NCBI GenBank assembly: GCA_964453205.1
Contig: CAYVRC010000002.1
Coordinates: 1 to 64,000 of the forward strand
DNA length: 64,000 bases
Origin: Crateriforma sp964453205
Lineage (GTDB): Bacteria; Planctomycetota; Planctomycetia; Pirellulales; Pirellulaceae
Reading direction: 5' to 3'
Part shown: positions 8,007 to 16,529 of the stretch, piece by piece
Layout of the letters: every line of letters begins with the position of its first letter
How positions within the stretch are numbered: position 1 is the stretch's first letter
Made by a program: the position numbers and the translations under genes
The notes under the pieces: generated by a model
Told to the model about the DNA's origin: nothing
Databases searched by the model: none
What the model saw: the letters and a program-made list of their open reading frames with translations, nothing else

Positions 8007-9605
8007 ATGTCCACCGCAACATCCACAACCGCCCCCGTCCTGATCGCCGGGACTTGGCGTGACGCGTCTTTCGACAAGACCTTTCAAGCGACCGATCCCA
8101 ACCGCAACGAAGCCTTGGCGGCCGAGTTCCCGGTCAGTTCCTGGGCCGACTGCGACGCTGCTTTGCAAGCCGCGCATGACGCCGCCCGCGAATTGCGTCG
8201 ATTGCCGGCGGCAAAGATCGCCGAGTTCTTGCGAGTCTACGCGGATCGAATCGATGCGGCCAATGACTCCCTGGTCGAAGCGGCGTTCGCGGAAACGGGC
8301 CTCGCCCGATCGCCGCGTTTGGCCGACGTGGAATTGCCGCGGACCAGCAACCAACTTCGCATGGCGGCCGAAGCTTGTCAGACCGGGAATTGGTTGATGC
8401 CCGTGATCGACACCAAGACGGGGATTCGATCCTGCTACGAGCCGCTCGGCCCCGTCGTCGTGTTCGGCCCGAACAATTTTCCGTTCGCCTTCAACAGCGT
8501 CTCCGGCGGCGATTTTGCCGCGGCGATCGCGGCGGGCAACCCGGTCATCGGCAAAGCCAACAGTTCGCACCCGGAGACGACCCGTTTGTTGGCGGTCGAA
8601 GCGGCCGAAGCGATCAAGCAGGTCGGCTTGCCCGCCGCGACGGTGCAACTGATCTACCGAACCGGCCACGCCGACGGTGAACGCTTGGTCGCCGATCCGC
8701 GAGTCGGCGCGACCGGGTACACGGGCAGTCGCGGTGCGGGATTGAAACTGAAAGCCGCCGCCGAGGCCGCCGGCAAACCGATCTATTTGGAACTTTCCAG
8801 TGTCAATCCCGTCGTCATCACGCCGGGCGCGCTCGAGCAACGTGGTGACGAAATCGTCGACGAATTCATCACCAGCGTGTTGATGGGAACCGGCCAGTTT
8901 TGCACGAATCCCGGCACCGTGATGTTGATCAAGTCGCCCGCGACGGATCGCTTCGTCGACGCGGTCAAAGAACGTTTCGCGTCGGCGGCCGCCGGCACCC
9001 TGCTTTCGCCCGCGGTGGCGAAAAGTCTTACCGCCAGCGTCGAAACGCTCGTGGGTTTGGGGGCCGAGTTGCTGACCGGCGGCGGACAGCCCGAATCCGG
9101 TCGATGCGCGATGGCCAACACGCTGCTGCGAACGACCGGTGGCTCGTTCATCTCCAATCCCGAAGGTTTTCAGACCGAAGCGTTCGGCAACGCGTCGCTG
9201 TTGGTGGTCTGTGATGATTTGGACCAGCTTTGCGAGGCGATCTCGCACTTGGAAGGCAACCTGACCGGCTGCGTTTACTCGGCGACCGACGGCGGCGAAG
9301 AGGCCACCTATCGCAAGGTCGAATTCGAACTGAAACCGAAGGTCGGCCGTTTGCTCAACGACAAGATGCCCACCGGCGTCGCGGTCAGTCCCGCGATGAA
9401 CCACGGCGGGCCGTATCCCGCGACCGGGCACCCCGGCTTCACCGCCGTGGGCGTCCCCGGATCGTTGTTGCGTTTCGGCAAGCTGACCTCGTTCGACAAC
9501 GTCCGGCCGGACCGTCTGCCGGGATGGCTGCAAGACAAAAACCCGACCGGAAAAACGTGGCGGATGATCGACGACCAATGGACCCTGTCCGCCGTTTCCG
9601 GCTAG
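8007..9605 (+). CDS. Alpha-ketoglutarate semialdehyde dehydrogenase (KGSADH-type ALDH)
   Basis: 532 residues, ATG at 8007; the open frame upstream is Arg/Ser-rich and non-coding in character. This is an aldehyde dehydrogenase of the KGSADH branch: SCYEPLGPVVVFGPNNFPFA, the nucleotide loop GATGYTGSRGAG, the general base Glu262 in LELSSVNPV, and the catalytic Cys299 in TGQFCTNPGTV. The branch oxidises 2,5-dioxopentanoate (alpha-ketoglutarate semialdehyde) to alpha-ketoglutarate with NAD(P)+, feeding the TCA cycle. ELSSVNP in place of the common ELGGK is typical of this group. It follows the FAH-fold gene closely, so both probably form one operon. Its stop lies 3 bp from the stop of the convergent gene, leaving no space for a separate terminator. 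Confidence 0.85.
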   Translation: MSTATSTTAPVLIAGTWRDASFDKTFQATDPNRNEALAAEFPVSSWADCDAALQAAHDAARELRRLPAAKIAEFLRVYADRIDAANDSLVEAAFAETGLARSPRLADVELPRTSNQLRMAAEACQTGNWLMPVIDTKTGIRSCYEPLGPVVVFGPNNFPFAFNSVSGGDFAAAIAAGNPVIGKANSSHPETTRLLAVEAAEAIKQVGLPAATVQLIYRTGHADGERLVADPRVGATGYTGSRGAGLKLKAAAEAAGKPIYLELSSVNPVVITPGALEQRGDEIVDEFITSVLMGTGQFCTNPGTVMLIKSPATDRFVDAVKERFASAAAGTLLSPAVAKSLTASVETLVGLGAELLTGGGQPESGRCAMANTLLRTTGGSFISNPEGFQTEAFGNASLLVVCDDLDQLCEAISHLEGNLTGCVYSATDGGEEATYRKVEFELKPKVGRLLNDKMPTGVAVSPAMNHGGPYPATGHPGFTAVGVPGSLLRFGKLTSFDNVRPDRLPGWLQDKNPTGKTWRMIDDQWTLSAVSG

Positions 9606-9608
9606 ACC

Positions 9609-10772
9609 CTACTTCGTCCGTCGAATGATGATCTCGATCGTCTTTTGCGGCGACGCCTCATCAGATGAATCGACGTCGTCGGATTCGACCAGTCTTCCTA
9701 ATGCCAGTATCGGTTCGTCCGACGATTCCTGCGGAACGTCGCCGGTGACTCGGACGACGTTTCCGTCGTCCAGGATGACGGTCGGGGATGCGCCGTCACG
9801 GATCCGACCTGCGACGATGACTCCGTCGTTCAGCAGTGCTTCTGCTTCCCGGGCGGCTTTGCCGGGTCGGATCCACTGAGAAGTCTTGGCGACCAGATCG
9901 GCCAACCGATCGGACGATTCCAAGCGGTCGAGTACCTCGGCCAGCTTCGGACGCGAAACCGTGTCGTCGTGCGTCAAAGCGGCGATCGCCGAATACGTCG
10001 TGACGACGTCCCGCCAATAAGTCTTGGACTGATCGCGATCCTGGCTTTCTAAAGCGTGCAGTGAATCCATCGCCGTTCGGACGGCGCGTTTGGCTTCTTG
10101 CGATCGACGCTCGGCGGCCAACGCGGCAGCCCTGGCCGCTTTTTCCTCCGCTTCCACTTTCGCCTCTTCGGGTTGCGAACCGAACTGCGTCGATGCGCCG
10201 TCCCAACGATCCGACGATAGAGCCGGAATCGACGCGGACACCCCCGGTGCCCGTTGCTTCGGTTTGCCTTCCGTAAACGGCCAGAAACCGAGTCTCACCG
10301 GTGATCCGAACATGGTCAGCACGACTGCGGCGATCGGCACCGCCAACAGGAACCCGACGATCGCTTGGACCAACAGGTTCGAAGTAATCGATTTTTTGCG
10401 TTTGGTCGGTGGTCGGCTTTGAAGCGTTTCGAAACCGGCTTGCAGGGGGGGAGCTTCTTCAGCAAAGTCCGATTCGACGACGAAAGTGTTCGAGGCTCCG
10501 GTGCTTTCCTGCGGCGAGGCTTCCGATACGATTTCGAATCCTTCGATGCCCGTCGGCGGCTCTCCGGCGTCCGCCTCGTCTGGAGAATCGACGGGTTCCG
10601 GGGTTGCGTCGGCCAAGTCGTCGATGATCAAAGCGGGCGGCAACAATTCCTGAACCTCCGCCATCACAAACGATTCCCCACACCACGGGCAAGTCGCCAT
10701 CGTCTCGCTCGGCACTTCGTGGACCGGCAAGCGAACGGATTCGTGACAACGGGGGCAAGCGGAAATCGGCAT
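9609..10772 (-). CDS. Zinc-ribbon, single-pass membrane protein of unknown function
   Basis: 387 residues from ATG 10772. The N-terminus is a zinc ribbon (ISACPRCHESVRLPVHEVP, then ATCPWCGESF; two CxxC pairs). An acidic, Pro-rich linker leads to a KRKKS stop signal and one transmembrane helix (LLVQAIVGFLLAVPIAAVVL) near residue 165. The following region is Ala/Glu/Arg-rich and probably a coiled coil (EEAKVEAEEKAARAAALAAE). The C-terminal third (LNDGVIVAGRIRDGASPTVI, then LDDGNVVRVTGDVPQESSD) looks like a small beta barrel. I recognise no named family. Zinc-ribbon plus single-pass architectures are common in planctomycetes. It is convergent with the ALDH gene and lies downstream of the M32 peptidase gene. 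Confidence 0.75.
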   Translation of the reverse strand: MPISACPRCHESVRLPVHEVPSETMATCPWCGESFVMAEVQELLPPALIIDDLADATPEPVDSPDEADAGEPPTGIEGFEIVSEASPQESTGASNTFVVESDFAEEAPPLQAGFETLQSRPPTKRKKSITSNLLVQAIVGFLLAVPIAAVVLTMFGSPVRLGFWPFTEGKPKQRAPGVSASIPALSSDRWDGASTQFGSQPEEAKVEAEEKAARAAALAAERRSQEAKRAVRTAMDSLHALESQDRDQSKTYWRDVVTTYSAIAALTHDDTVSRPKLAEVLDRLESSDRLADLVAKTSQWIRPGKAAREAEALLNDGVIVAGRIRDGASPTVILDDGNVVRVTGDVPQESSDEPILALGRLVESDDVDSSDEASPQKTIEIIIRRTK

Positions 10773-10934
10773 GGCTGTCGGCAGGGGGTGGGGGCGACCA
10801 CTTTCAACGCGGCTTCCGAAAGAAACGTTACCGCTAGAAACGGGCAGGACGGGAAAGATTGACACAAGCTTTCCGAATCGTCGTCACTTCGGCCGCACGA
10901 AACCCGCCCAACCGGACCAACTCCCCCACCCGGC

Positions 10935-10956
10935 CGACCCCCCGGGGGGGCGGTCG
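10935..10956. terminator. GC-only inverted repeat after M32 peptidase gene
   Basis: CGACC (10935-10939) and GGTCG (10952-10956) flank a C6/G7 core, giving a near-perfect 22-bp palindrome 6 bases beyond the peptidase stop codon. There is no T-tract on either strand, so it is at best a T-less terminator or an RNA 3'-end protector. Confidence 0.35.
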
Positions 10957-10961
10957 CTCGC

Positions 10962-12482
10962 CTAAAACCGATACAGATCTTTCAACTTCGCGGTCAGGTA
11001 GTCGATCAAGTGATCCGCCGACAAAGGTTCTCCGGTGACTTTCTGCACCAGCGATTCGCTGCGATAGCAACGACCGCGCGAATGAACGTTGTCTCGAAGC
11101 CATTGCAGCAGCCCTTCGAATTCACCCCTCGCGACCGATTCCCGCAGATCGCCAAGCTGTCGACCGGCGGCCGCGAACAATTGCGCCCCGATCAGATTCC
11201 CCAGCGTGTAAGTGGGAAAATAGCCGAACAGTCCTGCGCCCCAGTGAACGTCTTGGAGTACGCCGTCAGCCGCGGAGGGGGCGCGAACGCCCAGGTCCGA
11301 TTGGTAACGGGCGTCCCAAGCCGCCGGCAAATCATCGACCGACAGCGAACCGTCGATCAATTGACGTTCCAAGTCGAATCGGATGATGATGTGCAAGTTG
11401 TAAGTCGCTTCGTCGGCTTCGACACGAATCAAGCTGGGGCGTATCGCGTTGACCGCGAACACCACTTCGTCCAGCGTCGCTGATGTCAGTGACGAACCGA
11501 GGTGCGATTTCGCGTCTTCGATCAGCCACGACCAAAACTCACGACTCCGACCGACTTGATTTTCCCACAACCGAGACTGCGATTCGTGAACGCCCAGCGA
11601 GGCGTAGCTTCCCGGCGGCAAGCCGAATTGATCGGCTCGCAAGCCTTGTTCGTACAAACCGTGCCCGGCTTCGTGCAGCGATCCGTACAGCCCGCCGGGA
11701 AGCCATTCGCGTTCGTATCGACTCAGGATCCGCACGTCGCTCGGACCCAGCGTCGTGCAGAACGGATGCGACGTCTCGTCCAGCCGGCCCCGATCGAAAT
11801 CGAAGCCGATCGCTCGGCAAACCTTGCGGCTGAAGGAACGCTGCCGATCGATGTCGAAGGGACCGTGCAAACAAGTCAAATCCGGTTGCCGCCGCGCATC
11901 GCGTGTCGCCGCGATCAACGGCACCAATCGGTCGCGAAGATCATCGAAGATGCCGACCAGTGTGGCTTCGTTGCCGCCCGGCTCGTATTCGTCCAGCAAA
12001 CCTTCGTACAAAGTGTCGTCGGTGCCCTGTTGGTACAGCGATGCTTGCTGGCGCTTCAGCGTGACGATCTCCTGCAGGGGATCACGGAACGCAGAAAAGT
12101 CATCCGCCTTTCTGGCCGCGTCCCAAGCCTGCTGGCCGCGGACGGTGGCCAAAGAGATACGACGCACCAAGTCTTCGGGCAGCTTGCGGTCCCGGTGAAA
12201 GTCGTGACGCAATTCGCGAACCGTGGTCGCCATGTCGCCGTGGGGATCCGATTCGCCCGTCTGTTCGATCAGTCGATCCAGTCGTTCTCCGTACCGGGGA
12301 TCGGTCCGAATTTGGTGGACCTGCCCACGAATCGTGCTGATTTGCAACGCGCGATATTCGCCGGCGCCGGCGGGCATCCCGGTCCGCTCGTCCCATTCCA
12401 ACGCATCGGCGACGGTCTGCCAAACCGTCGCCTGCCGTGCGTGCTGACAGACTTGTGAGAAAAGTTCGTGATCGATCGTCAT
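10962..12482 (-). CDS. Metal-dependent carboxypeptidase, M32 (Taq) family
   Basis: 506 residues, about the usual M32 length of 500. The zinc motif HExxH appears in SLHEAGHGLYEQGL, preceded by the family signature SDVRILSRYEREW. The segment GVHESQSRLWENQVGRSREF supplies the downstream Glu ligand, and IRPSLIRVEADEATYNLHII is the other hallmark block. M32 enzymes are cytoplasmic and trim C-terminal residues from peptides with broad specificity, often using Zn2+ or Co2+. No signal peptide is present, in agreement. ATG at 12482 gives the normal N-terminus (MTIDHELFSQVCQHARQ). The P-loop ATPase gene lies 87 bp upstream on the same strand, so they may share a transcript, although nothing suggests a functional link. 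Confidence 0.95.
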   Translation of the reverse strand: MTIDHELFSQVCQHARQATVWQTVADALEWDERTGMPAGAGEYRALQISTIRGQVHQIRTDPRYGERLDRLIEQTGESDPHGDMATTVRELRHDFHRDRKLPEDLVRRISLATVRGQQAWDAARKADDFSAFRDPLQEIVTLKRQQASLYQQGTDDTLYEGLLDEYEPGGNEATLVGIFDDLRDRLVPLIAATRDARRQPDLTCLHGPFDIDRQRSFSRKVCRAIGFDFDRGRLDETSHPFCTTLGPSDVRILSRYEREWLPGGLYGSLHEAGHGLYEQGLRADQFGLPPGSYASLGVHESQSRLWENQVGRSREFWSWLIEDAKSHLGSSLTSATLDEVVFAVNAIRPSLIRVEADEATYNLHIIIRFDLERQLIDGSLSVDDLPAAWDARYQSDLGVRAPSAADGVLQDVHWGAGLFGYFPTYTLGNLIGAQLFAAAGRQLGDLRESVARGEFEGLLQWLRDNVHSRGRCYRSESLVQKVTGEPLSADHLIDYLTAKLKDLYRF

Positions 12483-12569
12483 GAAAGGTTCAGCGGGTCA
12501 AAGGCGTCGTCTGGAAACGTGAGAAATCGAGATCGCGATGAGCGGGTACGCGAAGGCGCGGGTGGGGTG

Positions 12570-13292
12570 CTATGGCGACGGATCCGGCGGCGCCGACATG
12601 TCCGCCACCACGTCGTACAGTTCGAACCAGAATGCCCGCAGGTCGGTGACCTTGTCCAGGTCTCGCGAGCTCAAGACCTGTTCGATTCGGTCTTGCACCG
12701 GCGGCGGGTAGCCGTCCAGCAGCCGTCCGCACAGGCGGCGAATCAGCGTCGCCCCCAACGCCGTGCGATGCAAGACGTTCCAGCCACGCGGCACGCGATG
12801 GCTGGTCGCCAAGCAGGGGACGTCGGCCCGCGTGATCCGGAGACGCAGCTGCAATCTGGACAACCGATCGAGCTGCTCCAGACCGTCGATGACCAGGAAC
12901 CCCGGCGGGGCGAGCCCGGGTTCGGGGGATCCTCCGCCGCACAGCGGAAGGAGCGTCTCGCGAAGCTGATCCTTCTTTTGTCGACGTGAATCGGCCGAGG
13001 AAAAGCGAACCAGATTCGGTTCGCCCCAGGTCGCCGACAAGCAATCGACCAGGCCCGCCAATAAGGTCGACTTGCCGCTGCCGTGCTCGCCGACGATCAG
13101 CCAAGGTGTCGATCGCAGCTTGGTCCCGGCGATCGCTTTTTCGGCCAGCGTCGCCAAAGTGACCTGCGGATCCACAAATTGGTAAGGCAACGCACCGGGC
13201 GCGATGAACCGCACCCGAAAGGGATTCTCGGCGGGCGGAATGGGCGGGCCGCCATCCCGCCGGGTCGACCCCGTCGCATCCGCCCCGTTCAT
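12570..13292 (-). CDS. P-loop ATPase of unknown function, last gene of the alpha-CTD operon
   Basis: 240 residues. A Walker A loop is clear (LIVGEHGSGKSTLL) near residue 67, followed by a Walker B-like strand (GFLVIDGLEQLDRL) and a possible sensor (CLATSHRVPRGW). The protein is short for an AAA+ ATPase and no lid domain is evident; it resembles single-domain AAA/KAP-like NTPases. The N-terminal segment NPFRVRFIAPGALPYQFVDP may contact partner proteins. Its ATG (13290-13292) overlaps the upstream stop as ATGA, so translation is coupled to the small beta-domain gene. Together with the membrane protein and alpha-CTD protein upstream it forms a tight four-gene unit. Substrate unknown. Confidence 0.75.
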   Translation of the reverse strand: MNGADATGSTRRDGGPPIPPAENPFRVRFIAPGALPYQFVDPQVTLATLAEKAIAGTKLRSTPWLIVGEHGSGKSTLLAGLVDCLSATWGEPNLVRFSSADSRRQKKDQLRETLLPLCGGGSPEPGLAPPGFLVIDGLEQLDRLSRLQLRLRITRADVPCLATSHRVPRGWNVLHRTALGATLIRRLCGRLLDGYPPPVQDRIEQVLSSRDLDKVTDLRAFWFELYDVVADMSAPPDPSP

Positions 13293-13864
13293 CGACGATC
13301 GGTGGATCGCAAGAAAGTTCGCGGACGTTTCAGACGGCGAAAGATGATGGTTTCTTCGCCGGCGGACTTGACCCCGACGGTGTCGTTCATCGCCGCGCGA
13401 GCTTCATCGGCCCGCAAACGTTCGACACGGACCCGCTCGGCCGACGCCGATGACTTTTCGGTGGCCGATCGATCGGTGTCGATGGGACCGGCGTGCGCCG
13501 TGGTGCCGCTGACCAGAAAGAAAGGGTGCTCGGTGACGATCTCTTTGCCGTTGTCCATGAACAATCGGACTCTCAAGCACCACCGCAGGCTGACCAATCG
13601 CCCGTGATAAGAAAGCGGCGTCGGCGGCAACCGGCAGTCCAACTCCTGAGGCACGCCCAAGTCCAAGTGTTTCAGTTCGGCGGCGTCGACGCGGTGAAAA
13701 TGATGGACGTGCAGATCTTCGTCGCCTTTGCCGTCGGTGTGCCACAGCACGGAGACTTCGATGCTCTGAAGACGCTCCTTGGCGACGCGGCTGACCCGCC
13801 AACTGGCACGCAACAGCCCACCGGCCAAATACCGGCCATCCTCGCGACACAGCGCGACGTTCAA
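13289..13864 (-). CDS. Small beta-rich protein, possibly arrestin-like
   Basis: About 191 residues. The most economical start is a TTG at 13864, which overlaps the upstream TGA stop by four bases (TTGA); the open frame continues further upstream inside the previous gene, but that part is shadow. The sequence is beta-rich: DGRYLAGGLLRASWRVS, LQSIEVSVLWHTDGKGDEDL, LRWCLRVRLFMDNGKEIVTE, HPFFLV. The pattern of a G-containing first strand, then I-V-S-W-T-GKGDED, recalls arrestin/Spo0M-type beta-sandwiches, but this is only a visual guess. The C-terminal tail is charged and Ala/Arg-rich, ending in basic residues. It sits between the membrane protein and the P-loop ATPase, overlapping both, which argues for a stoichiometric complex. 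Confidence 0.65.
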   Translation of the reverse strand: MNVALCREDGRYLAGGLLRASWRVSRVAKERLQSIEVSVLWHTDGKGDEDLHVHHFHRVDAAELKHLDLGVPQELDCRLPPTPLSYHGRLVSLRWCLRVRLFMDNGKEIVTEHPFFLVSGTTAHAGPIDTDRSATEKSSASAERVRVERLRADEARAAMNDTVGVKSAGEETIIFRRLKRPRTFLRSTDRR

Positions 13865-14976
13865 CGCGGGCTGCGCTTCATGGGCAAGCCCGGAGGATGA
13901 ACGACGACGGGGAAACTTCGGCAGAACGATGGCCAAGGACGAGATTCTCCGGCAACCACCAATCGCCAACGAATTGCATTGTGGGCGCCCACAAAAGAAT
14001 GCATCACGTCGGCCGGCAGATCCAGCGTTAATTGTTGCTGCCAAGGGGTCTGCGGGTCAACGCGGACATTGGATTCTTGTAGCAGAACTTGGTTGAACGC
14101 GTCATGCCTTTCGACGCGAACGTCCGTTCCTTGGCGGAAAAAAGCTTCTTCCTGACAGGTTAGGTAAACCTGAAGGCTTTTTAGCCGCAGCCGCCCCATC
14201 TGGGACACGTGGATACGGTATTGATTGCCGGGGACCAGGGGATGGTCGCTGATTTCGACGATCGTCGGCCCGATTCCGGCCTGACGCTTCAATTGAGCCA
14301 AGAAATAACGAAACACCCAAATCCCGATTCCGGCGGCGGGGATCAGCAAGCCGGCCAGCACCCAGCGGGGGCGGGATTGCCAGAATCCCAATAAAACGAC
14401 CGAAAACAAAGTCAGCCAGGCCGCGTTCCACAGCATCGCCAGCGACGCGGCGCCGACGATCCCGGCTTCGGATCCCGCCGCGCCCAGTCGATACGTTTGG
14501 CGTTCGCCGGGGCTGTCGGTCAGCCGTTTTCCCTGGGGGACGTTAGGCAGTTTGGGCACCTGATCCGCCGTCGCGCCGATCAATTCGATCTGATTGGCCC
14601 GCGTCCGCAACGCCGATCGACGCTCATTGCTGGCCCCCAAACGCGACAGCCGATACAGCAAACCGCCGACGCCGGTGCCGATCGCGACGACCGACAGGAT
14701 TCCAAAGATCCAGGTGCCCAGGCCGCTGGAGGCGACGACCTCCGGTGAAACGTCTGGTAATCGCAAGGCCGCGGCGCGGGCCGCCGACAGACTGCTGACC
14801 AAAATCAACGACAGCCCGAACACGCCCAGGAAAAACAGGCAGGCGTAAAACAGGGCTTCGCCGACGATGCCGCCGAACGTGTGCCCCAAGGTTCGCGAGC
14901 CGCGTTTCTTGATCCAGGGACGCAACCGAAACGGGCGAGGGTCGCGCGAACGAGGCGCACGTGGAGAGGGGGACAT
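13861..14976 (-). CDS. Membrane protein with C-terminal beta domain, alpha-CTD operon
   Basis: 371 residues, ATG at 14976. After a basic Arg/Pro N-terminus there are about four hydrophobic segments: ALFYACLFFLGVFGLSLILV, TWIFGILSVVAIGTGVGGLL, LWNAAWLTLFSVVLLGFW and WVLAGLLIPAAGIGIWVFRY. The C-terminal 150 residues are soluble and beta-rich: GNQYRIHVSQMGRLRLKSL, VYLTCQEEAFFRQGTDVR, then IRWRLVVAGE. That part resembles the small protein encoded next, which suggests related beta-sandwich domains. The gene begins 12 bp after the alpha-CTD gene and overlaps the next gene by 4 bp. I do not recognise a named family. Membrane location is well supported, function is not. Confidence 0.7.
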   Translation of the reverse strand: MSPSPRAPRSRDPRPFRLRPWIKKRGSRTLGHTFGGIVGEALFYACLFFLGVFGLSLILVSSLSAARAAALRLPDVSPEVVASSGLGTWIFGILSVVAIGTGVGGLLYRLSRLGASNERRSALRTRANQIELIGATADQVPKLPNVPQGKRLTDSPGERQTYRLGAAGSEAGIVGAASLAMLWNAAWLTLFSVVLLGFWQSRPRWVLAGLLIPAAGIGIWVFRYFLAQLKRQAGIGPTIVEISDHPLVPGNQYRIHVSQMGRLRLKSLQVYLTCQEEAFFRQGTDVRVERHDAFNQVLLQESNVRVDPQTPWQQQLTLDLPADVMHSFVGAHNAIRWRLVVAGESRPWPSFCRSFPVVVHPPGLPMKRSPR

Positions 14977-14988
14977 CTCGTCGGGGCG

Positions 14989-15261
14989 TCAGCGTGGCTG
15001 ATCGGGTTTGTGGTCGGGGCGGTAAAAGCCCAGTTCTTCCAGAGCCCCGTAGACCTCGTCCAACGTCTTCTCCCCAAAGTTGCTGATCCCGAGCAGTCGC
15101 TTCGGTGTCGCGTGCAAGAGGTCTCGCACCGTCAGGATGCCTGTTTCCTCCAGGCAGTTCGTCGTGCGAACCGAAAGATTCATCTCGGCGATACTCAGTT
15201 CCAACCGCTCGGCTCGCAGTCGTGCGTTTTCGTCGGCTTGGCTGATCGGAATGCGTGTCAT
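14989..15261 (-). CDS. Stand-alone RNA polymerase alpha-subunit C-terminal-domain-like protein
   Basis: 90 residues from ATG 15261, with AAGGA about 8 bases upstream. Residues about 25-80 match the RpoA C-terminal domain: LELSIAEMNLSVRTTNCLEE, TGILTVRDLLHATPKRLLGI and NFGEKTLDEVYGALEELGF. That domain has helix-hairpin-helix folds that bind UP-element DNA and activators, and it is tethered to the alpha N-terminal domain in RpoA. Here the assembly domain is absent, so this is not the polymerase alpha subunit. A DNA- or protein-binding adaptor role is inferred. It leads the operon with the membrane beta-domain protein 12 bp downstream and the P-loop ATPase. Small alpha-CTD-only proteins occur in planctomycetes, but I know of no demonstrated function. 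Confidence 0.85.
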   Translation of the reverse strand: MTRIPISQADENARLRAERLELSIAEMNLSVRTTNCLEETGILTVRDLLHATPKRLLGISNFGEKTLDEVYGALEELGFYRPDHKPDQPR

Positions 15262-15340
15262 CACAAAATCCTTTTCGATAGAACCTGTACAAAGGCCTGG
15301 GAACGGAATCGACGGAGAATAGCGGAAAGCGTCTCCCGTG

Positions 15341-15376
15341 GCAAACAAATCAGTGGGCAAACAAATCAGTGGGCAA
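15341..15376. repeat. 16-bp tandem duplication across the wecB stop codon
   Basis: GCAAACAAATCAGTGG occurs at 15341-15356 and 15357-15372, with a third partial copy starting at 15373. The minus-strand stop codon of the epimerase gene lies inside the middle copy, so the extra copy restarts the same stop context just downstream. It looks like replication slippage. Confidence 0.8.
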
Positions 15377-16529
15377 ACACCTCGACCATCCAATCCGCGA
15401 TCCGCTGGGACGCCAATCCGTCGCCGTACGGATTCCGGATCACCCGCCGGACGGCCGCCGGGTCGGATTTCAAGGCCGCCGCCGATTCGGCGAGCGCTTC
15501 GACGACCCGCCGCACGATCAATTCGCGATCCGTGCCGACCAATTCGGCCAAGCCCGCCTGAACGGCTTCGGGACGTTCGGTTTTTTCCCGCGTGACCAGC
15601 ACGGCACAGCCGAGCGACGGGGCCTCTTCCTGGACCCCGCCCGAATCGGTCAGCACGACGCTGGCGCGGTCCATCAGCCAGACGAACTCCGGATAATCCG
15701 CCGGCGGTACCAGGTGAACGTTGGGCAGATTTCCCAGGCGATCATGAACCGGACCCAGCACGTTCGGATTCAGATGGACGGGATAGATGAATTGAGTTTC
15801 GTGATGGGACGTCGCCAAGTCCTTGATCGCGTCGCAAACGCCCGCCAAGCCGTCGCCGAAATTCTCGCGGCGATGCCCGGTGATCAAGACGACCGAATCC
15901 GCCATCGCTTGCGGGTACTTGCGGGACCACTGATCGCTGTTTTCTCTCTCGCGAGCGACCGACCACATCAACGCGTCGATGACGGTGTTTCCCGTCACGC
16001 GGATCTGTCGCTCGTCGACGTGCTCCCGCCGCAACGCGTCGGCCGCGCCTTCGGTGGGAGCGCAGTGCAGGCGGGTGACGATGCCCGCGACGCGTCGATT
16101 GAATTCCTCGGGCCAGGGTGCGGATAAATCTCCGGTGCGTAGACCTGCTTCGACGTGCACGACGGGCAACCGGTGGTAAAACGCCGCCATGGCCGCGGCC
16201 ATCACCGTCGTCGTGTCGCCCTGCACAATCACACAGTCCGGTTGCCGCGATTCCAGCACGTCGCCGACCGCTTGCAGGCACGCCGAGGTCAGTCCCGTCA
16301 GCGTCTGGCCGGGCTTCATCAGTTTCAGATCGACGTCGGGATCGATGCCGAAATAGCCGAGGACCTGCGCCAACATTTCGCGATGCTGGCCGGTGCTGCA
16401 AACGATCGGCGCGAACGTCTCGTCACGGTTTCGCAGTTCCAAGATCAGCGGAGCCAGTTTGACCGCCTCCGGGCGCGTCCCCAGGACGATCAACGGGCGG
16501 ATCAACTCGGCGGCAGGACTTACCGGCAT
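15366..16529 (-). CDS. wecB: UDP-N-acetylglucosamine 2-epimerase (non-hydrolysing)
   Basis: 387 residues. The frame extends to a TTG at 16541, but the ATG at 16529 (MPVSPAAELIRP) is preferred. All family blocks are present: VLGTRPEAVKLAPL, STGQHREML, VHVEAGLRTGD, ITGHRRENFGDGL and the C-terminal LTDSGGVQEEAPSLGCAVLV followed by TREKTERPEAV. The enzyme interconverts UDP-GlcNAc and UDP-ManNAc in the cytoplasm, feeding polysaccharide or surface-glycan synthesis. No other glycan genes adjoin it, so the final polymer cannot be named. The four-gene alpha-CTD operon begins 104 bp downstream on the same strand. A 16-bp duplication covers its stop codon. Confidence 0.93.
   Translation of the reverse strand: MPVSPAAELIRPLIVLGTRPEAVKLAPLILELRNRDETFAPIVCSTGQHREMLAQVLGYFGIDPDVDLKLMKPGQTLTGLTSACLQAVGDVLESRQPDCVIVQGDTTTVMAAAMAAFYHRLPVVHVEAGLRTGDLSAPWPEEFNRRVAGIVTRLHCAPTEGAADALRREHVDERQIRVTGNTVIDALMWSVARERENSDQWSRKYPQAMADSVVLITGHRRENFGDGLAGVCDAIKDLATSHHETQFIYPVHLNPNVLGPVHDRLGNLPNVHLVPPADYPEFVWLMDRASVVLTDSGGVQEEAPSLGCAVLVTREKTERPEAVQAGLAELVGTDRELIVRRVVEALAESAAALKSDPAAVRRVIRNPYGDGLASQRIADWMVEVFAH

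Noticed and set aside
7998..9578. 526-codon open frame opposite the KGSADH gene
   Set aside because: It is a shadow of GC-rich third positions: no family motif, Arg/Gly/Gln-rich composition, and a well-supported gene on the other strand.
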